64,000 bases of DNA from Nephrocerus scutellatus (GCA_947095585.1 OX352763.1:109037908-109101907); one strand, 5' to 3'; counted from the first letter of the stretch, positions 43,651-55,569 are shown. Translations and numbers: made by a program. Notes: a model not told the origin generated them from the sequence alone.

Positions 43651-45370
43651 TTATAGAATTCTCTAGAATGTGGCATACTTTTTCAACTCTTCCTGAAATT
43701 GTTTCTCCCCTAATCTGAGCTGTAATTTTTATTAAATATCTACACACAAGTTTCGTTTTTTTTCATTAAAAAGGATGACAGTTTCAAACGATGAAATAAA
43801 CTTTTTTTTAAACGAAAATGAAAAATCCTTCCGGCTATCAGCAATGGAGATGATGCATTGCCCTCGATGCTTGCGCATTAGCGCATGAGATTACTCCCGA
43901 GTCCAGTCAGTCTGCCAGCCAGCCAGTCAGCCAGCTAGACAAACGAAAAGCTGTTAGTTCAGTGAACAACTTGGCAATAAAAAAAAAATTAATTTAGGTC
44001 ATTCGTTGGTTCTTCGTCAACGTCGTCTTCCTACCTGATGACTTGATGGCGAGCGGCAGGATGCTGCAATGGACTATAAGGTGACTGTAATGGTATTCAT
44101 GTCGCTTTGTAATGCAATGCGCTGCCTCTGCGATATACCATTCACTGGGACAATTAATTTCAATCGTCTATCCCAGCGTTTATCCCTTCAGGCAGATGAG
44201 AAAAGTTTTTTCCTCCCCCATCCCAATATGGACGCAAAAACCAAAGAAGAAACTGCAACGAAAGACTATTTACATTTTTGTTCCGGAAGAGTAAAAATCG
44301 GAATACAGCACCGGGAATATTTATGGATTTACTGTGGGGAGAATATAACAACAACAACAACGCTTAACAGTCGTACTATTCGTACCTGTGGTGGTGGTCG
44401 AGCATAATCTGAAAATTTAAAACTATGTGGTGGTTTCGTTTGGACCGCCAGCTATGGACTCTCTACGAAATTGTGTTCTCCCAACGCCAAACGCAAAGTA
44501 ATTATTTTCTCTCGGATAAAATAATTTATCTACAAGTTTATCTACCTATATGTAGTTATAGGTTAATGCAAAAAAAAAAAAAACATTTAACCAAGATTAA
44601 AGGCTAGACAGCGAATGAGTTTGGTTACCTCTTTCGTAAATCCCTTGTGGAATTTTTACAATCCACTTGAGTTTATTGAAAGTTGGTTTTTTTCCTCCTT
44701 TGAATGCGCCAAGGAATTCTGTATTTATATTGTAATTGCAGGATTTTATTTTATATTAAATCGCTATACACATCTATATGTATTACCTAATAATATTGTA
44801 TTAAATACTTGTGGTACATTCTTTAATTTATACCACTGGAATCCAACAGGAAGGACAAAAATATATTATTGATTGTCCCAAAAGAAACCACCTTTGATTA
44901 TTAAAACAAAAGTTATTTTACATGTATGCCTTCTAATAGAAGGAATAATGTATTTTTTTTAAATGGCACGTACGACAATTGTGACAAGTCAATTGCCTGA
45001 AAATGCTCGAGTGTAATTGTTGTCAAATAACTTGAAATTGGATTGGAAACAAACCAGCCAATTAACAAAGCCTATCGCTTGAAGTAATTCTTAAAAGATG
45101 CTGGTCATTCGAGCCAAATTTTAAGGCTTGCGATCCGTTGTTTTGTCTTAAAAACAGGAATCTAACGATAACCGATAGTTATATATGGCGATGGTTGTAC
45201 TTTTACATACACAAGTGTAGATAAACCTTCAGAGAAAATATATTGCAATAGTATTTCTATAACGGCCTTGCATGAGGCAAAACATTTAAGATACACATTA
45301 ATAAGTCAACCGTCGCCTTAGCAAAGTAGGCCTTAGTAGTTCAGGCATTTTATCACAATGATAAAGTTAA
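43651..45370. other. Stretch without recognised gene
   Basis: Several CAGCCAGTCAGCC-type words at 43910-43935. A plus-strand frame of 112 codons (44069-44407) has no recognisable motif. No support for a gene. Confidence 0.4.
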
Positions 45371-45374
45371 TAAA

Positions 45375-45430
45375 ATCGGGCTTAAGGAAGTGGATTAAAA
45401 ATTGATCACAATATTCTACCAGCCACAAAC
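45375..45430. repeat. Interspersed repeat family A, terminal piece
   Basis: GGGCTTAAGGAAGTGGATTA, then AAAATTGATCACAATATTCT and ACCAGCC correspond to 52848-52890 (GGGAAGTGGGTTAAAAATTG, ATCACAAGATCTGACCAGCC). Confidence 0.65.
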
Positions 45431-45479
45431 CAATAAACAAAAACGAATATGTATTGTCGAAAGTAATTTTTCAATCTAT

Positions 45480-45885
45480 CTGAAAATCTTTAGGGGCTTT
45501 TATCTGCTAAAGAATTCCAAATCCTGCCTGCCTTAGATATTATTTTGTATATTTTTCTTGGTGTATCTTGAAATTTGGGCTGCTGTGAAGCAATTTCCCA
45601 TGCTAGTGTGCCATATCGAAGATGCGACCAAAATAATCCAAACTATCAATGTCGCAGAACTTCAGGGGGGTGGTAGATGCTAAGCTAAAATAAATGATTT
45701 TCTGACTGTCTTAGTGTATGTCAAGTCATTCATTTGGTATTTCAATTTAAGTTTGAAATCCAAGATTATTCCAAGTTATGCATGTGTGCAAAGATATCTC
45801 ATCTTTACCTCTTCTTAATTTTCTAATGCCCACGCTGTGCTCAGCACTGTAGGGTTGCAAATCGCTTGAGCGTGTGTTCTTTGAA
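45480..45885. pseudogene. Two LINE scraps in opposite orientation
   Basis: Minus strand 45480-45790: SHLRYGTLAWEIASQQPKFQ and KAGRIWNSLADKS, in the style of the post-RT region of jockey-like elements. Plus strand 45795-45885: AATGCCCACGCTGTGCTCAG and TTGAGCGTGTGTTC, the 3' end of the LINE family at 18716-19025. Confidence 0.45.
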
Positions 45886-46282
45886 CTGGTACTTACTAAA
45901 AAGTACCTGTTGAATACTGAGACCTACTATGTATCCACAAAAAAGAAAAAGCATAAGTATAAACCTAAAATATTAAAATCTTACCTTCTCGGAATGTGTT
46001 CTCTTCCTCTTAAAAGAAACATGAAAAAAAATACAGGACACAAAATAGAACCCAGCGTATTGCCATTTAAAGAGGATAACTAATTTGTAGCGAAGTTAAG
46101 CATATGCGATAAGTAACAATTTCAGTTGCTTAGCTTAAGTTGGTTTCATTTGAGAGTTTTATGGAAGAATTGACTGCAGAGAACTGTAGAAGATTTGAAT
46201 TTCGATGTATTGCAATATCGACTGACATTTTTCGATTCACTTCCGAAGCAATCCTTCCACTCACCCATGAAGAACAAAAAAC

Positions 46283-46760
46283 AACCCATACAAATTCAAA
46301 ATTTTCATGTAAATTCTCTAATCGGAGAGAGAATAAAAGTTTGAATAAAATATTTATTTATTTTCTTAAAAATGCTTTTATTGAACTATTAACTACATTA
46401 ACTATAAACCTAAAAGGTAGAAAATAAAACAGGTCGTAGATCTTTAGCAACCAAAACTGTTATTAAATTAATGAAAACGGCTGGAATGTTGTTCAAGGAA
46501 ATCTGGAATATTTGAGAACCATTAGAAGAAGAAGACAACCAAAAGATCCCCAAAAAACCACCTCTAGACCTCCTCCAGACCCTACAAACCAACGCTCAAG
46601 ACCACCTTAAGATTATCCCAAGACCCTATCAAAGCCGCTCAAGACGACCTTAAGACTCCTCAGAACCCTCTTACGACCCTACCAGGACGCCCTCAAGACC
46701 GCTTCATAACCCCCTCAAGAACTCTTCAAGACCCCACAAGAAAACCTCATGACCGCAGCA
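46283..46760. repeat. Family A piece plus AAGACC minisatellite
   Basis: CCATACAAATTCAAAATTTT and CATGTAAATTCTCTAATCGG (46288-46328) match 30370-30410. At 46530-46760 there are about 20 units of CCCTCAAGACC type. Confidence 0.75.
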
Positions 46761-46888
46761 TCCAAAGTTTTAAGGGCATACAATAGTGTACTAAATGAGA
46801 AATTACGCACACTCAGTATAACATTATAACATGCTCTAAAAATTTCGAATACGCTATACAGTGCTAGGCTGTGCTGAATACGCTGAAT

Positions 46889-47150
46889 ACAAACAAACAA
46901 GCAAACAAACAAACAAACAAACAAATAAACAAACAAACAAACAAACAAACAAACAAACAAACAAACAAACAAACAAACAAACAAACAAACAAACAAACAA
47001 ACAAACAAACAAACAAACAAACAAACAAACAAACAAACAAACAAACAAACAAACAAACAAACGAACAAACAAACAAACAAACAAACAAACAAACAAACAA
47101 ACAAACAAACAAACAAACAAACATACGAACAAACAAACAGAAAAACAAAC
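46889..47150. repeat. (AAAC)n microsatellite, about 260 bp
   Basis: Roughly 60 nearly perfect AAAC tetranucleotides with a few point changes. Because 4 and 3 are coprime all six frames stay open, so the long frames here mean nothing. Confidence 0.98.
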
Positions 47151-47579
47151 AGACAGACGAAAAAAACAATAGGATGCATCACACTGCGGCTGCTGTCCCC
47201 CTTTCACGTCAATGGTTTTGCTGCTAGCATATAGGGCAATCCGAGCTTTCTTTGTCCCTTAATTCTATATTCGACTTCCAGCTGAGTTTCCTGTCTAGGA
47301 TTACGCCGAGATATTTTGCTTTTGAGGTAAACGTGACCATTGAGCTTGGGCAGTGCAAAGTCCGGTATTTTGGAATTAGTGGTGAAAAGTACCATTTCAG
47401 TTTTCCCAGAGTTAACCGCCAGGCCACAACCGGTAGCTCAGGAGCTAACCCTGCCTAGAGCCCTTTTCATGACCTCACTATACACGGAAGGGTATTATCC
47501 TGACACAAGCATCACCATGGCGACTACATACGATACAGCTTTCGTCCCATCCATTTTAAGTGTCCTGAGGACCTTTTTT

Positions 47580-47775
47580 TATTACCAACAGCCATAGTAG
47601 AGGCTTCTGAGCAGGAGGTTCGTGGTTCGAATCTCAGTAAAATCAAAAAAGGGATTATTTACGGTAATTTCTCTCGCGAATGTCGTCGTCGAAAAATCAA
47701 CAATGGTTGCGAGAAGCAAGGCCTTGGACCGCAACGGTCTGTCGGGCCGAATATTGTTATTATTGTAGTAGGGGC
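47580..47775 (+). mobile_element. tRNA-derived SINE inserted in the LINE
   Basis: A B-box GGTTCGAATCT (47621-47631) is followed by a body with TTACGGTAATTTCTCTCGCG and AATGTCG, then GGTTGCGAGAAGC and TTGGACCGCAACGGTCTGTC, ending in a TTATTATTGTAG tail. It splits the minus-strand RT between STSQGGVISPL and VLRTLKMDGTKA. The A-box part is truncated. Confidence 0.6.
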
Positions 47776-47989
47776 GATATCACTCCTCCCTGAGAAGTGC
47801 TTCTGTCGACTGGTTTGGTAATACTGATACTGCCCAGATTGCCATGGATCAGCCTGCTACTTAGCTTAGAGATGATTCACCGTATTTGGAGTTGCTCTAC
47901 CCCTAACTGAGTAAGAGCCTCCTGAATGGCATCAATGCGAATATTGTCAAAGGCGCCTTCTATATCGAGAAAGGTGGCAAGGGTGTATT

Positions 47990-48235
47990 GTATTGTATTG
48001 CTTGAAATGAAGGGAGTACTACCTCTTGGATATTACGAAACTAGCGCTCGACTGGAATCCACAAGGAAACCGCCGTCCTTGCAAGACATGGAAAAGGACA
48101 ATAGAAGAGAAGCAAGATTCCAGGGGACCGAGTGGCGTCACTTGAAACCTCAGGCGATAAATCGAGTTCGTTGGCGGGCGTTTGTAGAAGCCCTATGCTC
48201 CCCCGCGGAGTACAAGAAAGAAAGAAGAAAGAAGA
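47990..48235 (+). pseudogene. RTE-like LINE C-terminal fragment inserted in the LINE
   Basis: Plus-strand frame: RKPPSLQDMEKDNRREARFQ, GTEWRHLKPQAINRVRWRAF, VEALCSPAEYKKERRKK. This has the C-terminal W..LK..A.NR.RWR..VEALCS pattern of RTE-type ORFs. It interrupts the minus-strand LINE. Confidence 0.65.
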
Positions 48236-49280
48236 CCTCTTGGAGGGCTCTCTCTGTGGACCTGCCTTTAAGGTACGCTTGCTGGTATTTTGATACAGCT
48301 GTATTTTCGAAACATAGTCTTATGCTATAGTCCAACGTTTTCAGCAGAAACGACGACAGACTTATTGGTCTAAAATCTTTCGCCGATTCATGACCTCTTC
48401 TGCCTGCTTTGTGAATGAACACCACTTGTACCCTTCTCCAACTACTGTAGGGAACATAGCTAAGTCGTAGGCAACTTCTGAAAATATTCAGTAATCAAGT
48501 GGACGACACACCTAAAGTCTTCTGAAGCATGATAGGTTGAATGCCGTCGAGGCCAGGCGATATAAATGCAGAAAAGTTGCGAATAGCCCAGGAAACTTCT
48601 GTGTTGTTCACTTCGCATGGTGTCAACCTCCTGGGTTTCAGGAGCACTCAGCCAGTGTGCTGCGCCCGAATCATTAAATGCGGGAAAGTGGGTATTTACT
48701 AAAATATCCAAAGATTCAGAAATTACCAACTGCCATCCGATATTTTTATAAGGGTCGAGCCAGAGTTTTTTTTTTTTTAATAGAATCTTACATATTCTGA
48801 CCGATTCCTTTGTGGACACAATGGATTCACAGAACTCCATCCGGGAACGCCGTTTAGCTTTCCTGATGTCTTTCTTATCTGTTTCCTTGTAGGGTTGCCA
48901 GTAAATTATTAGTATAGCAGATATTGAACATGGATCTGAACAGTCTTCTGAGCTTGTCCAGTTTATCACTTTTTCCTTTTTCTTACTGACTGCTGAGGGC
49001 ATGAGACAAATCCATGGAGGGTTCACACAACTAATATTGAAATCCACGTCCACAGTCGTAGCCAGTTTTGTCTGAATAACGTTACTGAATTTCATCCAGT
49101 TCGTTCTTTTAATGTCCGTGTACGGTTTGGGAGTCTTCGACTGGAGAGACAGGTCGAGCATTATATACGAGTTGACACTGGAGACAGTTTAGTTATCAAC
49201 CATGAATTGAAAATTACTAGTAGTCAATGTGACATCTATCCTCCCATCCAATGTACTACTTATCCGATCTCGGAAAGATA

Positions 49281-50685
49281 AAGGTGGGAGTTCTACTAGT
49301 ATTGTGCATCTTAAGATTCTATTTAGTTAATATAGAAAATTTCAAAATTAACTTAACGCTGCCCTGTTCGAGAGAAAAGGTGTATTATTATGTCAGTCAG
49401 GAACTGTCAAAAAATAGCGCCACCTATCATGAACTCATTCACTATGACGATAATGGAAATTCTCCTTTCAAATGTTGCTAATGAGAGTGATTAGAGTTGC
49501 ACCAAAACTGACTGAAAGAAAGGGCGCGTATACAAGACAACCAAGAAAGCTCTATAATCAAAATAGGAAACTTTTCAAAGGTAATTGGATTGAAAAGAAG
49601 TACGTGTAGTTGCACGCATCCCAGCACAAGTTTATTGAACTAAAAGTGCAAGACAGGTGTAGACATACATATGCTAGATACATTGTTAACAAAAGTGCAC
49701 ATCAGTCCAAATCTGTCAATAGAAATAAAAGCGGCTTCTATGTATCCACCCATTAACCCTCAGGTGTAATACAGTAAAACGATGTGTGCAAGTTAGTCTA
49801 CGGGGGTGTGAGTTGGTTTGTTCCCGAGCGAGTAATTGTAAGCGACAGCAAAGGAAAATAACGAATGAACCTTCACCACAAAAGTTCAGTTACACAAAGT
49901 TAATCCAACTGTGTGAGCGTATCCTTTTCCTTCATCTTGTTCTTTTGATTTCTGAGCAAGTGTCTGAGCAACGAGCAACGATTGGCGTTGAACTGTACAC
50001 CACTGACACTAACAATAGTGAAAATGGCTGCCGGCCAGTATCCTTCAATAAGCCAAGTGCCAAGTCTCTCATTCATTGATTGGATTAATTAGCTCTCAAG
50101 TTATTGAAAAAGTTTCTTCCCTGTTCGTTCGTCGGGCATTTATGTGAGGATATGTTTTTTATGTTTAAGAAGGAACGTCTGTTCTTTTTGTTGCCTCCTT
50201 TATCCACTATTTTTTGCTTATCATCTTGTCTCGTCTTCATCTTAATTAGATCAATAAAAGTTGAATCATCCAGCTTTATTCTATGGGGAGGTAAACTTTT
50301 AAGCATCAAAATCAACCAAGAGCTGGTTTTCATCTCGGGATTACTAACAATAAAGTGATAAATAGTTGCGCCAGCAGTTAACTTGTTATAACCACTTATA
50401 TTTTGTTTGCAATGAGAAAAAAAAAATTTATTTTTAAATTGTTGATTGCACTTTTAATTGGGTGTGGAAGGGTGGTAAGCCTTTGAGCTGTCTACTTTGT
50501 TATAATGGCATTTTCCTCTTAAAATAATTCACAAAAAGCGGGAAATTCTGCTTGAGAGGCTAAAATTAGTTGAAGGTTTTTTTTATTATTACTTATTATT
50601 ACTTTCAAGTCATATCTTATTCCAAGAAAATAGATATTCAGAAGAATGTTCCCATATACCTCGCAGTAGCAGTATTGTCTTTTTT
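49281..50685. other. Stretch without recognised gene
   Basis: Short frames without motif. Not recognised as repeat. Confidence 0.4.
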
Positions 50686-50689
50686 AACC

Positions 50690-51130
50690 ACCTTCCATAC
50701 GACTTAGAGAGCTGAGCAGCTAAGTGCTAAGGACAATTTCTAAGATGTCGCGTATGACGCGCTTCACGAGTCGCGTGTGGCGCGTGTGATGCAGCCTTAT
50801 CATTGGAATAGGCCCGACCTGTTCTTTAACCACCTACCTGAGAGTTGAAATTTTGTGAGTAGCTTAACCCCAGTGGGCGTTCATAATATCCCGCGTATGA
50901 CTCGTGTCACAAGACGCGTATGGCGCATGCCATGCGTGGAAAATGGCTTAATCTTTGAAAGAGGCCCGACATGGTAGACTATTTTGGGGTCCTTTTTAAC
51001 CACCTTTAACACAACCAAGAGAACTGAAATTGTGAGCCAGCTCAGTGTCCAGGGACATTTTTAAGATCCCGCGTGTGAGACTTATAGCGAGTCGCTTGTG
51101 ACGCGTGTGATGCGTAGGAAAATGAGTTAA
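50690..51130. repeat. Three-unit CGCGT-rich tandem repeat
   Basis: Units at about 50690, 50830 and 51000 share AACCACC...GAGAGCTGA, GTCCAGGGACATTTTTAAGAT, then GCGTATGACGCG...GAGTCGCGTGTGGCGCGTGTGATGCGT-like sequence, then GGCCCGAC. The CpG density is striking in this AT-rich window. Confidence 0.8.
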
Positions 51131-51229
51131 TCTTATGGGTTAAGTATAGGCCCACTTCAAAAACAGATAATTTGGCGGTTGTAACCGAAGAATACAATGT
51201 AAAAAGAAAAGGATTGTGTGGCGTGTGTC

Positions 51230-52850
51230 GATGTATACATAAAGGTTTTGTGGGGGTTTGAGAAGAGTTTGAGAGAGCCTTGAGTGGGGTCCTGAAGGGG
51301 GTTGTAACGTAGTCTTGAGGGGGTTTTGAAAAGGGTCTTGAGGGTGTTCTGAGTGGATCTTCAGAGGGTATTGAGGGAGTCTTAAGGAGTTATTGAGGAG
51401 GTCTTAACAGGGTCGTGAGTGGAACCTTAAGAGGGTTTTTAGGTGGTTTTGAGACTGTTTTGAGGTGGTCTTAAAGGAACCTTTAAGGGGTTTGAGTTGG
51501 TCTTGAGGGAGTATTGATGGGGGTTGTAACGTGGTCTTAACGGGGTATTAAGGTGATCTTGAAGAGTGTAGTCCTGAGGGAATCTGAAGAAGGTTTTGAG
51601 GGGGTCTTGAGGTGGTCTTGCGGGGATCCTGAGGGGATTTTGGGAGTGTCTTGAGTAGAGTCTTATGAAGGTTTAGTGGTGGTTTAAAAGGGGGCTTGAA
51701 GGGGTTGGAGAGGGTCTTGAGTGGGGTCTTAGGAGGGTATTGAGGGATTCTAAAGTGAATCTTGAGCAGTATCTTGAGGGGGTTTTGAGAGGGGGTTTGA
51801 GGGATTCATAGGTGGTCTTGAGTAGGTTCTTAAGAGTGCTTTGTTGGGGTCTTCAGGGAATCTTGAGTGAGGTCTTAAGGTGTTCTTAGAAGGGGTCGTA
51901 GGGTGGTCTTGTGAGGATCCTTAGTAGGGTTTTAAGAGGGTCTTTAGGTGGTCTTGAGGGGTTCTTGAGGGGATTTTGAGAGGGTTATGAGTGTAGTCAT
52001 GAGGGGATCTTAAGTAGGTTTGGGGGGGGGGGTCTTAAAATTGTCTTGAGGGGATTTTTAGAGAGTCTTGAGATGGTGTTTAGCTGGTCTTGAGTGTTTT
52101 GAGGGGGTCTTAACGGAATCTTAGAGGGGGGGGTTTAAGGAGGTCTTGAGGGAGTATCGATGGGGATAGTAACATGGTCTTAACGTGGTCTTGAGGTGAT
52201 CTTAAGAGATCCTTTAGGTAGTCTTCAGGGGGGCTCCGAGGGGGTTTTGTGAGGGTCGTGAGTAAAGTATTGAGGAAAATTTGTGGGGGTAGTAACGTGG
52301 TCTTGAGGTGATCTTAGGTAGTCTTCAGGGGGGCTCCTAGGGGGTTTTGTGAGGATTTTTTTAGTGGGGTTTTGGGGAGGTCCTTAGGTGGTCTTAAGGG
52401 GTTTTGAGAGGGTCATGAGTGGAGGGGGTATAGGTGGTCCTGAGAGTGTTATGAGTCTTAAGGGAATCTTAAAGGGTGTTTGAGGGAGTTTTGAGGAAGT
52501 ATTATTGGTGGTAGTAACATGGTCTTTAGGTGATATTGAAAGTCTTTAGATAGTCTTCAGGGGGGTCTCGAGAGGGTTTTGTGAGGATTTTTAGTGGGGT
52601 CTTGAGGAGGTCCTTAGGTGGTCTTGAGGAGATCTTGAGGGGATTTTGGGAGGGTCGTGAGTGCAGTTTTGAGGGGGTCTGGTCTTAAGAAGGTTTATAG
52701 GGTGTCTTTGGGTGGTCTTGAGGGAATCTTGAGGAGATTTTGAGAAGGTCGTAAGCGGAGTCCTGAGTGGTTTTTAGGTGTTCTAAAGTGGAGTCTTGAG
52801 AGTGTTTTGAGGGGATCTTAAGGGTTTTATGGTTTTAATAATATTTGGGA
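51230..52850. repeat. GGGGTCTTGAG minisatellite, about 1.6 kb
   Basis: Well over 100 diverged units of about 10-13 bases built on GGGGTCTTGAG and GGGGGTTTTGAG. Higher-order copies exist: GGTAGTCTTCAGGGGGGCTC at about 52215 and 52318. One strand is almost pyrimidine/A free of C, with many G runs. Confidence 0.95.
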
Positions 52851-52915
52851 AGTGGGTTAAAAATTGATCACAAGATCTGACCAGCCAGCCAGCTAGCAAG
52901 TCCGCCAGCCACAGG
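52848..52915. repeat. Interspersed repeat family A, terminal piece
   Basis: GGGAAGTGGGTTAAAAATTG and ATCACAAGATCTGACCAGCC directly follow the minisatellite, as at 45380 and 36110. Confidence 0.65.
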
Positions 52916-54700
52916 CACGCGAAGTTAATATAGAGCATTTAAAAATGTGAGAATCTATATTGGACCGCTGTAGATTTTGCAACGCGACGCCCCCGCCCTT
53001 GAGCTTAAAAGATTTAAAATTCTCAAGGCCAGTACTATACGCCAAGTCGTTTGACTTACTCGATATAGTGGCATTCATCGATGAACTTATTTTTGACTTG
53101 ACGTGTTAGGTTAACAAGGATGCACAATAGATCTAAAGGTTATAGAGCACATGGCTGTAGAATACAAAAAAACCTGTTCGCCACAACAACAATAAAAAAT
53201 CCTTGGCTATTAACCCCCCTTTGAAGTTTGGTGGTATAATTTGCGTCCCATATTTCTAACCAAAATTTTTCTTTTGCATTTTACAGTGCTGATGTGACAG
53301 TGTTGTTGTTGTCAACGATATTAACACTCTTACACACTGGCACATTCTACTCGCATATATATATGAACATTAATCCGTTACCTCCCTCTCTCTTATCTGG
53401 ATCAGCTATTACAATTTTTCCCTCACTCTCCATAAAAAAAAACGTAACGCATTAAAAATGCATTGTAGATGCGGATAAAAAGTCCCCATTTTTTATTGCA
53501 CCTTAATGCGAACTGCCGGGAAATTATTCATTCATATCATTTTCCATTTTCGTCATTTTCATTTCATTTCCCCCCTCCTGAAAGGATAATCTTCTCTAAT
53601 GATGCATGTATACAACGCATTTGGAAATAACAAAAGAGTGTGCTGTTACCTGTACGCCGCTGTACCGCTCCGCACGATGGAAGCAAAATGAGACCATGAA
53701 TTATATTACAACATTCGACACTATAGCTGTGTGTCTATGTATATGTACACTATAGGAGAATAAGTAATTGCATCAACGTTTGCGCGCGGTACATTAGCCC
53801 AAGGAAACAACAATGGGGGCGTCGGCAAAATTGCAATTTGGTGTCGTGGCGCGTGCAGCACAATGCACTGACTGCATCATTGTTGCGAGCAGATTATGTC
53901 GCTCGGCTAGTTTACGCTTAGACTGTAGACTGGCTTTTCTTACTCTGAAAAAAAAAGTCTGTTGTTCTTCTGTAGTGTAACTGTAACTGGAATAGAAAAA
54001 GTGGACGATGGATGTGGACTGCTTGGTTTTCCTTTTTTTTTTTTTTTTTTTTTTAATTCGAAACAAAAACTGGACGGGGATTTTTAATGTTGCTCATAAA
54101 TGAATCTACATGAGGTGAGGCTTTTTTTTTCTATATAAAAACTTATTGCCAAGGGAGAACTACCTGAATGACTTGCGCCACGGCACCACGGCATTAAGGT
54201 TAGCTACGCCCGTTGAAAAATCGAGGGCATGTAATTTAGAATATATGACATCCCTCACGTCTGCAGCCGGTTTCAATTTTCAATTTTCTGATTCATTAAA
54301 AAATAAATACGGAAAACGATCACGAAACTAAAACGACGCGAGTCCAAAGGCTTAAATCAATGGATCATGGTCAGGGAAAACTACAAAACACCTTGACCAA
54401 GAAGATATTACAAATAATTACATAATTGAGCCTTAAAATTTCTTGGAACCTCTTTAGTACAATTCGGTCCTTCTGCAACTTGTCGTCTTTCTTGAAGGCC
54501 AACAACTGGACAGTGAAACGTACCGGATTCGTCTGTAGTACCAGGCCTTACGAACGATAAAGGCACGCACAACTATCGAGCCGAAAGGCTTATCAAAATG
54601 CTACTTCGGAAATCTGCAGGTTGGCCAAGTCCTCATGAGCAAACTTCCAATTCCAATTAACTGATTGTTGCGCTACTAAACTTGAAGTCACATTACTTTC
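52916..54700. other. Stretch without recognised gene
   Basis: A T-run of about 20 at 54034-54053. No recognised coding sequence; the minus-strand frame at 53794-54066 is a lysine-rich shadow of that run. Confidence 0.4.
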
Positions 54701-54709
54701 TTATACTTG

Positions 54710-54825
54710 TGGTTGCGAGTGGCATCATCAGAAGATACCCATGTGGCTTAATGGATATTCGTATGCGTAAACCTTGTGCTCGCAACGCCTTGGCTGCCAT
54801 ATCTCTATGACTCTTTGTTCATTTA
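54710..54825 (-). pseudogene. RTE-like endonuclease fragment
   Basis: Minus-strand frames give ASTRFTHTNIH and ATWVSSDDATRN, the C-terminal motif of the endonuclease (ASTRF.RKNIHKATW.SPDG.TRNQIDHV). Confidence 0.5.
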
Positions 54826-55250
54826 GGAGGGTCTCAAGTGGGGTCTTAAAGCGGTCTTGAGAGCGTCTTGAGAGCTTCTTAAAGGGGTTTTATGGGGTTC
54901 TTTAGGTCGTCTTAAAAGGGGCCTTTTGGGAATCTTTCGGGGGTCTTTTGGTAGGTTATTGGTTGTCTTTTCAGGGTCTTACGGGGGAAGAATTAAGAAT
55001 TCTTTGAATCAATCGAACGGGAACTCCATGCCAGTCCTCAGTTTGTATTCAGTATGACGTAAGGGGGGTTTTATTGGGTTCTTTAAGTCGTCTTAAAAGG
55101 GGCCTTTTGGGAATCTTTCGGGGGTCTTTTGGTAGGTTATTGGTTGTCTTTTCAGGGTCTTACGGGGGAAGAATTAAGAATTCTTTGAATCAGTCGAACA
55201 GGAGCTGCATGCCTGTACTCAGTATGACGTAAAAATCATTATAGGGGAAT
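54826..55250. repeat. 181-bp tandem duplication joining minisatellite and LINE
   Basis: GGGAATCTTTCGGGGGTCTT, TTGGTAGGTTATTGGTTGTC and GAATTAAGAATTCTTTGAAT occur at about 54925-55010 and again about 181 bases later, with some divergence (AATCGAACGGGAA against AGTCGAACAGGAG). Each unit joins GGGTCTT minisatellite to a piece of RTE-like endonuclease. Confidence 0.85.
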
Positions 55251-55545
55251 GTGAATGCCAAAATAGGTAGGGAGCCAGTATTCAAGCAGTACATTGACCC
55301 ATAGCTTACACGAAAACACTAATGACAATGGACAACGTAACATAGAGATGACACAATTTGGTGCAATTTGGTCGTTGCGAGTACAAGATTTGCGCGCAAA
55401 AAGTCGTTAAAACCACATGGGTATCTCCTGATGGAGCCACTCGCCACCAGATAGACCACGTGTTGATAGACCGCCGCCACAACCCAAATCTGATGACGGT
55501 ACGAACGTACCGAGGTTCCAACGTTAAGAGACTTTAGAGACTAAT
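55170..55545 (+). pseudogene. RTE-like endonuclease fragment
   Basis: FFESVEQELHACTQYDVK-like words in broken frames, then GREPVFKQYID, VVASTRFARKK, TTWVSPDGATRHQIDHVLID, RRHNPNLMTVRTYRGSNV. This is the C-terminal half of the AP endonuclease domain, ending abruptly at about 55545. Confidence 0.65.
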
Positions 55546-55569
55546 TTCAGTGCAAAAATGGTGAAATCT

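Larger units (their letters stand above)
47220..49280 (-). mobile_element. R1/jockey-group LINE, interrupted by a SINE and another LINE
   Basis: Read downward from 49280: KTPKPYTDIKRTNWMKFSNV (post-endonuclease), KETDKKDIRKAKRRSRMEFC, VVFIHKAGRRGHESAKDFRP then ISLSSFLLKTLDYSIRLC (RT start), YQQAYLKGRSTERALQEV. After a foreign piece come ATFLDIEGAFDNIRIDAIQE, STSQGGVISPL and, after a SINE, TGCGLAVNSGKTEMVLFTTN and KYLGVILDRKLSWKSNIE. The whole is one old minus-strand element split by later insertions; the catalytic YADD part is lost. Confidence 0.8.

Noticed and set aside
44069..44407. 112-codon plus-strand frame as a gene
   Set aside because: No recognisable motif, no splice or promoter context, antisense equally open.
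46715..47227. Long open frames on both strands with Phe-Val-Cys-Leu or Asn-Lys-Gln-Thr repeats
   Set aside because: They come from the (AAAC)n microsatellite, which stays open in all six frames.
51230..52850. CRISPR-like array
   Set aside because: Units are 10-13 bases without spacers, in a eukaryotic genome; it is a minisatellite.
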